Position numbers and translations under genes: made by a program. Positions 58,175-64,000 of a DNA stretch of 64,000 nt are shown here, piece after piece (position 1 is the stretch's first letter; every line of letters starts with the position of its first letter). The notes below the pieces were generated by a model. That model did no database searches, had not been told where the DNA came from, and was given only the letters and a program-made list of their open reading frames with translations. Source of the DNA: DASXAI01 sp963798445 (GTDB lineage Bacteria; Actinomycetota; Acidimicrobiia; Acidimicrobiales; Ilumatobacteraceae); assembly GCA_963798445.1 (NCBI GenBank), contig CAWCTH010000003.1:992001-1056000 (forward strand), read 5' to 3'.

Positions 58175-58196
58175 TGCACGGACCTCGATTCGTATC

Positions 58197-60146
58197 TCAG
58201 GTGAGCTCTTGGATGCGTTCGGCCAGGATAATTCGGCCGGCGGCTTCGATGAGCGCCAGGTGGGAGAACGCTTGGGGGAAGTTGCCGAGGTGGTAGCCGG
58301 TCTCCACGTCGAACTCCTCGGCGTAGAGCCCGAGCGGCGAGGCGATGCGAAGGAGGCGTTCCAGCTGGTCGCGGGCTCGCTGTTGCTCGCCGATGATGCA
58401 CATGGCCGACACCAGCCAGTACGAGCAGATCATGAAGGTGCCCTCTTTGCCCGACATGCCGTCGTCGGTCTCGTCGGTGCGGTAGCGCAGCACGAAGCCG
58501 TCCTCGGTCAACTCGTCGGCGATGGCCAGGACGCTGTTGCGCATGCGTTCGTCGTCGCCCGGCAGGAAGCCGAACAGCGGGGCGAGGAGGGTGGACGCAT
58601 CAAGGGCTTCGGTGTCGTAATGCTGGCGCAGCACACCGCGGTCACTGACGCCGCGCTCGAGGATGTCGGCGCGTATGTCCTCGGCGGTGGCCCGCCACCG
58701 GTCGTGGAGGTCGTGGTCGCCGCGTAGCTCGGCCAGCTTCGCCGCCCGGTCCATCGCCACCCAGCACATGAGCTTGGACGACACGTAGTGCTGCGGCTTG
58801 CCCCGCGCCTCCCAGATGCCCTGATCGGGTTGCTCCCACACCCGGGTGGCCCCCGCCGCCTGGGCCTGCACGATCGGCCACAACCGGCGGGGCAGCCGCT
58901 GACTTCGCGTCGAGTGCAGCAAGATGCCGTCGAGGACGGCACCGAACACGTCGTTCTGGCGCTGATCGAACGCGCCGTTGCCCACTCGCACCGGGTGCGC
59001 ACCGGCGTAACCGCTCAGGTGATCCAACGTCGACTCGGACAGGTCCCGGCGCCCGTCGATGCCGTACATGATCTGCAGTCCGCCGTCGTCGTTGGGTTCC
59101 AGATCGGCGACGTACTGCATGAACTCGTCGGCCTCCCAGTCCAGGTTCATCCAATGCAGCGCCTGCAGCGTGAACGTCGAGTCGCGCATCCAGCTGTAGC
59201 GGTAGTCCCAGTTCCGCTCACCGCCCGGCGTCTCCGGCAACGACGTCGTCAGGGCGGCCATGGTGGCCCCCGTCGGCATGTAGGTGAGGCCCTTGACGGC
59301 CAGGGCGGAGCGTTGGATCGGCTCGCGGTAGCGGTGATCGGGGATGCGGGCCCGGTTCAGCCACGTCCGCCAGAACTGCACCGTGGCGGCGATGCGGGCC
59401 TCGGCGTCGTCGACGTCGGCGGGGGCGGCGAAGTCCTCGGCCCAGGAGAGCGAGCAGTACATCCGCTCGCCCGGCTTCAGCACATGACGGGCCCGGACCC
59501 GGTTGCCCTCGATGCCGAGCGACAAGTCCGTGTGCAGCCGCACCGTCACGTCCGCTCCTCGCGCGTCGGCGGCGTGACCGTTGCCGTCGACCAGTGTCCA
59601 CGCGGCCGGCAACCGCCCGTAGTCGAACACCGGTTCGCAGACCAGCTCCATCTCCACCTGGCCGTCCAGGCATTCGGCCGTGCGGACCAGGGTGTGCTCC
59701 GCGTCGTCGTCGGCCGGCGGCCTGGTGTGCGGTGTGACCACATCAGGCCCCGACGACGGGCCCATCGTGAGGGCGTCGCGCACGACGACCCAGCCCGACG
59801 GCGTCTTCCACGTCGTCACCAACACGTTCGTCCCGGGCTCGTAGGCCCGCGACGTCGGGACGTTGATGCCGAACGGCCCGAAGCGGAAGGTGCCCGCCTC
59901 CCGATCGAGCAGGCTGGCGAAGATGCTGGCGGCATCGAACCGGGGCACACACAACCAATCGACGGAACCGTCCGGCGCCACCAGCGCCCCGGTGTGGCAG
60001 TCCGACAGGAACGCGTAGTCGGCGATCGGGGGGAACGGCGACGGCATCGCCGCGCTCCGCCCCTTCGAGGGCGTGGCTCGCCGCGTGGTCGGCGCCGCCG
60101 CCGGTGCCGTGTCGGTGGTACGGGGTTTGCGCTGGCGTGTCGCCAT
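58197..60146 (-). CDS. GH15 glucoamylase/trehalase-type glycoside hydrolase
   Basis: A 649-residue enzyme: N-terminal beta-sandwich (IADYAFLSDCHTGALVAPDG SVDWLCVP) and an (alpha/alpha)6 barrel with NWDYRYSWMRDSTFTLQALH, the acid Glu in EQPDQGIWEARGKPQHYVSS, and base region FMICSYWLVSAMCIIGEQQR. Related actinobacterial proteins split trehalose. No signal peptide, so cytoplasmic. GGGAGG precedes ATG 60146. Two motif-2 sites lie 57-102 bases upstream. First gene of the operon GH15 - DUF6325 - SHOCT. Confidence 0.88.
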   Translation of the reverse strand: MATRQRKPRTTDTAPAAAPTTRRATPSKGRSAAMPSPFPPIADYAFLSDCHTGALVAPDGSVDWLCVPRFDAASIFASLLDREAGTFRFGPFGINVPTSRAYEPGTNVLVTTWKTPSGWVVVRDALTMGPSSGPDVVTPHTRPPADDDAEHTLVRTAECLDGQVEMELVCEPVFDYGRLPAAWTLVDGNGHAADARGADVTVRLHTDLSLGIEGNRVRARHVLKPGERMYCSLSWAEDFAAPADVDDAEARIAATVQFWRTWLNRARIPDHRYREPIQRSALAVKGLTYMPTGATMAALTTSLPETPGGERNWDYRYSWMRDSTFTLQALHWMNLDWEADEFMQYVADLEPNDDGGLQIMYGIDGRRDLSESTLDHLSGYAGAHPVRVGNGAFDQRQNDVFGAVLDGILLHSTRSQRLPRRLWPIVQAQAAGATRVWEQPDQGIWEARGKPQHYVSSKLMCWVAMDRAAKLAELRGDHDLHDRWRATAEDIRADILERGVSDRGVLRQHYDTEALDASTLLAPLFGFLPGDDERMRNSVLAIADELTEDGFVLRYRTDETDDGMSGKEGTFMICSYWLVSAMCIIGEQQRARDQLERLLRIASPLGLYAEEFDVETGYHLGNFPQAFSHLALIEAAGRIILAERIQELT

Positions 60147-60202
60147 GGTGACCTCCCGGTGGCGAATCGAGATCAGTCGACCCCACCCCTAGCCGTCGGG
60201 CA

Positions 60203-60219
60203 TCACCCGCATGGGATGA
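60203..60219. promoter_or_regulatory. Motif-2 operator site 3 (TCAYCC-N5-GGRTGA)
   Basis: TCACCC-GCATG-GGATGA, 57 bases before the GH15 gene (minus strand). Its centre is 29 bases from that of site 4. Confidence 0.6.
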
Positions 60220-60231
60220 AAGCACCCACGA

Positions 60232-60248
60232 TCACCCGATCAGGGTGA
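60232..60248. promoter_or_regulatory. Motif-2 operator site 4 (TCAYCC-N5-GGRTGA)
   Basis: TCACCC-GATCA-GGGTGA, 58 bases before the plus-strand SHOCT gene. With site 3 it forms a pair in the divergent promoter. Confidence 0.6.
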
Positions 60249-60305
60249 GGTGAGCGGGCGTTCGCGTCCATACTGTCCAGTGGCACACAAGCACGGAGGA
60301 CGAAC

Positions 60306-60626
60306 ATGTTGCGACGTCGACCACTCATGAGAGCAGCGGCCACGACGGCGGTCGTTGCGGGCACGGCGACCGCGGTGTCGGGCCGGGTCTCGCGCCGCCA
60401 GCAGGGGAAGGCCGACCAGGCCGCCGCCGCCCAGGCGCAAGCGGCGCCGCCGCCGCCGCCCCAAGAGGTCGATGTCGCCGAGGCCCCGCCGGAGGCCGCT
60501 CCCGTCGCCGGCGGCCTCACACCCGAAGCGATGGCCCAGCTGCAGCAGCTGGCCGACCTCAACAAGTCAGGCGTGCTCACCGACGATGAGTTCGCCGCCC
60601 AGAAGGCCAGGATCCTCGGCGCCTGA
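60306..60626 (+). CDS. SHOCT-domain protein
   Basis: A 106-residue protein parallel to the one at 57370: N-terminal RAAATTAVVAGTATAVSGRVS, Ala/Pro/Gln linker and SHOCT motif (QLQQLADLNKSGVLTDDEFA AQKARILGA). Upstream the sequence GGAGGACGAAC precedes ATG. Divergent from the GH15 operon with two motif-2 sites in between. Confidence 0.88.
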   Translation: MLRRRPLMRAAATTAVVAGTATAVSGRVSRRQQGKADQAAAAQAQAAPPPPPQEVDVAEAPPEAAPVAGGLTPEAMAQLQQLADLNKSGVLTDDEFAAQKARILGA

Positions 60627-60638
60627 GCAGCCCGGCGC

Positions 60639-61430
60639 TCAGGCGCCGCGCAGCTCTCTGGAGAAGAAATCGAGCGCCGTCGCCGTCTTGGTCTGCTGCT
60701 CGCCGGTGATGTCGACACCCTTGTCGGTGAGATAGGCCCTCGCCTCGGCGGCGACTTGGAAGGCTTCGGCCGGCAAGCACTTCGTCGACAGCTCCACGAT
60801 GCGCGAGCCGTCCGGGTAGAGCCACATCTCGGCCACCATCCGGCGACCCAGGCCTGGCGGGTTGAACTTCAGCTTGAGCACGTTCATGGGCCCCAGGATG
60901 CTGAGCCCGTCGAGGTCGATGCCCTCAGGAGCGTTCTGAGCGAAGAAGGCCCGCTGGCCCTTGGTGAACAGCTTGCGCAGCGGGAGCTGGCCGAGGACCG
61001 CCGGCCGTACATCGGGGCTCTTCAGCTTGGCCTTGAACGAGGCCGAGCAGACGTAGCCGCCAGGCAGGGCATCCACCTCGACGCCGAACTCAGGGAGCTT
61101 GCGCAGTTCGGGCGGTAGCTCGTTCGGCACGACCGGGCGCAGCTTGACCACCGAGTCGTCGGGCGCCCCCTGGCTCCGCCTCGCCCGGACCACCACCCCG
61201 TGCTGGTTGAGCAGCAGGTCCGGGGTGTCGAAGAAGAAGACCTGGCGGATCTGGGCGTCCAGGACGTCGACCTGCAGCGCTGCCGCCGTCGAGCGGTAGC
61301 CCGAGCCGGAATCGGGGACGGTCAGCTTCAGCTCGACCGAGTCGGCCTGCTTCGTGAGCTTCAGCAGCTTGGAGAGCTCCTCGGCCGACAAGGGGGCCGG
61401 GCCGGTGGTGGTGGTCATCCCGGTCATCAT
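60639..61430 (-). CDS. CYTH-like domain protein
   Basis: A 263-residue protein. A CYTH-like pattern is seen: VELKLTV near residue 32, FFFDTPDLLLNQHGVVVRAR, VVKLRPV, and Glu-containing LKLKFNPPG and VELSTKC strands. CYTH enzymes act on triphosphates or make cAMP; here some acidic residues may be replaced, so activity is uncertain. ATG 61430 has GGAG 10 bases upstream; motif-2 site 5 lies 22 bases before it. Confidence 0.65.
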   Translation of the reverse strand: MMTGMTTTTGPAPLSAEELSKLLKLTKQADSVELKLTVPDSGSGYRSTAAALQVDVLDAQIRQVFFFDTPDLLLNQHGVVVRARRSQGAPDDSVVKLRPVVPNELPPELRKLPEFGVEVDALPGGYVCSASFKAKLKSPDVRPAVLGQLPLRKLFTKGQRAFFAQNAPEGIDLDGLSILGPMNVLKLKFNPPGLGRRMVAEMWLYPDGSRIVELSTKCLPAEAFQVAAEARAYLTDKGVDITGEQQTKTATALDFFSRELRGA

Positions 61431-61452
61431 GCGCCAAGTTCTCCTTGAGACA

Positions 61453-61469
61453 TCATCCTGTTCGGGTGA
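61453..61469. promoter_or_regulatory. Motif-2 operator site 5 (TCAYCC-N5-GGRTGA)
   Basis: TCATCC-TGTTC-GGGTGA, 22 bases before the CYTH-like gene and after the end of LAL regulator 2. Confidence 0.6.
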
Positions 61470-61485
61470 TGTGCGCCGATCGCGC

Positions 61486-63762
61486 TCAGCGGCCCAGGAG
61501 TCCGATCTCGCTCATGCGCTCGTTGGCGGCCGCCCACGACGAGACGCCGAGCTTGCGGTAGATCGAGATCACCTGCGTCTTCACGGTGTTCCGCGAGAGG
61601 TGCACCCGCGCCGCGATCTCGGCCAGCGAGAGGTAGGAACCCAGGAACGGCACGAGCCGTAGCTCGGCGCTGGTGAGCGACGACGCGCCGAGGGTCTCGT
61701 CGCGGATGGTGTTGAGCATGGCCTGCAGTTCCTCGGCCCGCTGCGGGATGATGCCCAGCTGCGGGCGCTGGCGAAGGATGTCGCGCACCTCGCGCAGCAC
61801 TGCCCTGGCGCCGGCGGGGTCGGCCAGCTCGAGGTAGGCGTGCCCGAGGTGCAGCAGCATCTGGGCGGAGTAAGGCACGGCGTAGGTGAGCAAGGGCCGA
61901 AGGCGCGCCGCCTGGGCGACGTGCTTCCTGGCGAGCCCGTTGTCGCCCCGATGGACGTCGACGCGGGCCGCCACCGCATAGGCGAGGGCGGCCATGATGT
62001 AGTCGTCGAGCTGTCCCTCCTCGACGACCGCCAGGGAGCGCGTCGACAGGACCTCGGCCTCGGCCCAGTCCTGGCGCTCGATGGCCACGATGGCCCGCTC
62101 GGCGAGGCCCGTGACGGCCGCGGGCAGCGCCGCGGCGTACGTCGCCACCTCGACAGCATGGGCCAGGATCGGGTCGGCGGCGTCGTTGTCGCCGTCGAGC
62201 AGGTAGCTCATGCCTTCCAGGACCAGCGCACCGGCCCGCAGTGGGCTCCCCGGCGAGAGCCGCGCCCGGGCGTGCTCGGCGTCGGCTCGCATCTGACCCA
62301 CGCCGTGTCGGCACAGGATCACGTCCATGTAGGCGATCCAGGCATCGAGCGGGCTCCCGTCGGGAAGTGGGCCCTCGACGTGCCCGCGTCGCGCCGCTTC
62401 GGCCCAGTGCTCGGCCGCCGCCGGATTGCCGGACAGCGCCTCCACCTGGGCTCCCAGCACGGCGACCTGGGGGTACTGCTCGATCAACCCCCGCTCGGAG
62501 AACCACCCGAACCAGCGCCGGGCGGTGTCGACCCGTCCGCCGGCGTACGCCGGCTGGGCCATGGCGGCGACCAGGCCGGCGACCCGATCGGCATCGCCCG
62601 CCGCCTGGGCATGGTCGATGGCGGTCTCCCGCATGCCGTTGGCCTCGAACCACGCCGCCGCCCGGGCGTGCAACTCGGCGACGAGGGCAGGCTCGTCGCG
62701 CGCCAGCTCGGCGCGGAGCAGCTCGCGGAACAAATGGTGGTATCGATACCACTGCCGGTGGTTGTCGAGCGGGATGAGCAGGAGGTTCGACGCTTCCAGT
62801 TCCTCCAGGACGTGGGCCGACCCGCTCGCACCGAGCACCGCGTCGCACAGCGGCCCTGACAGCTGATCGAGCACCGCCGTTCGGGTGAGGAACGACACCA
62901 GGCTGGGCTTGAGCCGCGAGAGGAACTCCGAGCGCAGGTAGTCGGCCATGAGGCGGTGGTCGCCGGTGAAGGGAATGCCGGCGTGGCGCTTCCCGCCGGC
63001 GCTGAGGGCCAGGGCGGCGAGGTACAGCCCGACCGGCCAACCCTCCGTCCGCCGCACCAGCTCGGCCAGCTCGGTGCTCTCGAGCTGCACCCCGGCCCCT
63101 TGGAGCAGGGCGCCGGCCTCCGGCTCGCTCATGGCGAGGTCGGCGCTGCCGATCTCCACGATCTGGCGGCGGGAACGCAACAACGCCGTCGGCAGCGGCG
63201 GCGTCCCTCTGGTGGCGATGGCCAGCTGAGACCCCTCGGGGATGCGCGCCGCCAGCTCGGCCAGCGCATCCAGGCACTCCGGGTTGTCGAGCAGCTCGGC
63301 GTGGTCGAAGACCAGCGTGACCGGTCGCGCCCTCGAGAAGAAGGCAGGGGCGAACCGCGCCATGGCCGCGGCGGCGGTGGACGCGCCAGGCGACGCGAGG
63401 GCGCGGAACACCTTCGGATCGATCCGTTCGACGCGGTCGAGGGCGATGGCCGTGTTGGTCAGCAGGCCGGAGGTGTCGTTGTCGCTGGCGTCGACCGAGA
63501 CCCAGGCCAGCGGCCGCGTCTGCTGCGAAGCCCATTGGGCGAGCAAGGTGGACTTGCCGTAGCCCGGCGGAGCCGCCAGACAGACGACCGGCGTGAACGG
63601 CGCCGCCAGCAGCCGATCGACCAGCTCGGTGCGGGGCACGATCCCCGGCCGCGCCGACGGCGGGTGGAACTTCGCGTCCAGCACGTCGGACGACGGCCGC
63701 GACGGCCGGCGCGCTCCGGCCCCGCGGCTCCGAGGCGGCTGCTCACCAATGCTCGCCGTCAC
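61486..63762 (-). CDS. LAL-family (MalT-like) LuxR transcriptional regulator 2
   Basis: A 758-residue paralogue of the regulator at 55081 with the same layout: Walker A in LAAPPGYGKSTLLAQWASQQ, RTEGWPVGLYLAALALSAGG, WYRYHHLFRELLRAELARDE, TPR-like middle, and helix-turn-helix YLSLAEIAARVHLSRNTVKT QVISIYRKLG. GTG 63762 start without a strong ribosome site. It lies upstream of the CYTH gene on the same strand. Confidence 0.93.
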   Translation of the reverse strand: MTASIGEQPPRSRGAGARRPSRPSSDVLDAKFHPPSARPGIVPRTELVDRLLAAPFTPVVCLAAPPGYGKSTLLAQWASQQTRPLAWVSVDASDNDTSGLLTNTAIALDRVERIDPKVFRALASPGASTAAAAMARFAPAFFSRARPVTLVFDHAELLDNPECLDALAELAARIPEGSQLAIATRGTPPLPTALLRSRRQIVEIGSADLAMSEPEAGALLQGAGVQLESTELAELVRRTEGWPVGLYLAALALSAGGKRHAGIPFTGDHRLMADYLRSEFLSRLKPSLVSFLTRTAVLDQLSGPLCDAVLGASGSAHVLEELEASNLLLIPLDNHRQWYRYHHLFRELLRAELARDEPALVAELHARAAAWFEANGMRETAIDHAQAAGDADRVAGLVAAMAQPAYAGGRVDTARRWFGWFSERGLIEQYPQVAVLGAQVEALSGNPAAAEHWAEAARRGHVEGPLPDGSPLDAWIAYMDVILCRHGVGQMRADAEHARARLSPGSPLRAGALVLEGMSYLLDGDNDAADPILAHAVEVATYAAALPAAVTGLAERAIVAIERQDWAEAEVLSTRSLAVVEEGQLDDYIMAALAYAVAARVDVHRGDNGLARKHVAQAARLRPLLTYAVPYSAQMLLHLGHAYLELADPAGARAVLREVRDILRQRPQLGIIPQRAEELQAMLNTIRDETLGASSLTSAELRLVPFLGSYLSLAEIAARVHLSRNTVKTQVISIYRKLGVSSWAAANERMSEIGLLGR

Positions 63763-63844
63763 GGAGCCGGAAGCTACTGGTGTGGCGACCGCCCACCGAA
63801 CACCGCGGTCGATCCGGCCGGCGGGGACGCCGGGTCGAGTCGCG

Positions 63845-64000
63845 TCAGGTCGCGCCCGCCGCCGGGTCGGGTGCCGGCGCGTTGGGGAACGGATTCGGCT
63901 GGACGATGGCCCCGACGGTGGCCGGAAGGCTGAGATCGCCTCCGGTGTGGGCGATGCTGAACGTGCGTTCGGCGCGGCCCCGCCCGATCATCGATCGGAG
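63845..64000 (-). CDS. C-terminal part of an unidentified protein
   Basis: The last 51 residues of a minus-strand gene that enters from beyond the window: RSMIGRGRAERTFSIAHTGG, SLPATVGAIVQPNPFPNAPA, ending PAAGAT. Too short to assign. It ends 83 bases before the LAL regulator 2 start. Confidence 0.5.
   Translation of the reverse strand, partial: LRSMIGRGRAERTFSIAHTGGDLSLPATVGAIVQPNPFPNAPAPDPAAGAT

Noticed and set aside
61427..63535. 702-codon minus-strand frame overlapping LAL regulator 2
   Set aside because: Low-complexity Arg/Pro/Gly protein without family similarity; the regulator frame is clearly coding.

Overview
The window is very GC-rich (about 70% by eye) and densely coded. Many genes overlap by 1 or 4 bases, and GTG and TTG starts are common. 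The gene content points to a high-GC actinobacterium, most likely of the Acidimicrobiia type: a sortase fused to RLLDTR repeats, secreted proteins with TTTVPP-like linkers, fused acyl-CoA carboxylase, CoA-transferases, MprAB-like and DevRS-like signalling, and LAL regulators. This placement is inference; no rRNA or tRNA gene was seen.

Layout. (1) 1-3.6 kb: a minus-strand operon of four unrecognised structural-looking proteins, one with a His/Cys-rich centre, running into a polyketide synthase that leaves the window. (2) 3.7-10.3 kb: an HSL-type esterase, an LPATG surface protein, a winged-helix regulator, a response regulator/hybrid kinase pair, and a sortase with RLLDTR repeats. (3) 10.4-19.7 kb: CoA-transferase, single-chain biotin carboxylase, UvrD helicase and two SulP transporter fragments. 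Several of these carry single-base frameshifts, a nonsense codon or deletions. (4) 19.9-26.4 kb: acyl-CoA dehydrogenase, then a two-component system followed by a redox operon (membrane b-type reductase, NuoF-like flavoprotein, small ferredoxin). (5) 26.4-53.8 kb: a dormancy/hypoxia island. (6) 53.9-63.8 kb: SHOCT proteins, GH15 enzyme, CYTH protein and two large LAL (MalT-like) regulators.

The main discovery is in region 5. Sixteen intergenic or gene-end copies of a 15-bp palindrome close to GGGACnTnnGnCCCT lie 26-114 bp before nearly every transcription unit from 26.8 to 53.8 kb, with one more before the acyl-CoA dehydrogenase at 21.2 kb. The motif matches the mycobacterial DosR/DevR box. 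The island encodes a DevR-like regulator (47.0 kb) with the DosR DNA-contact helix, a one-GAF DevS-like kinase (34.0 kb), four universal stress proteins, six FMN split-barrel (PNPOx-like) proteins, a CtpF-like P-type ATPase, PfkB, CBS-domain (Hrp1-like) proteins, BON proteins, an Rv2004c-like kinase, an Rv0571c-like phosphoribosyltransferase/hydrolase, acetyl-CoA synthetase and acetyl-CoA hydrolase. This looks like a complete, self-regulated Dos regulon gathered into one block outside the mycobacteria.

A second, apparently undescribed motif (TCAYCC-N5-GGRTGA, five copies) lies before the genes around the two LAL regulators at 54-61.5 kb and probably defines another small regulon. Several genes (PEP synthase, FtsH, pyruvate dehydrogenase E1 alpha, phosphoribosyltransferase, SulP) have lost internal segments, apparently in frame. 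This could be gene erosion or an assembly artefact.
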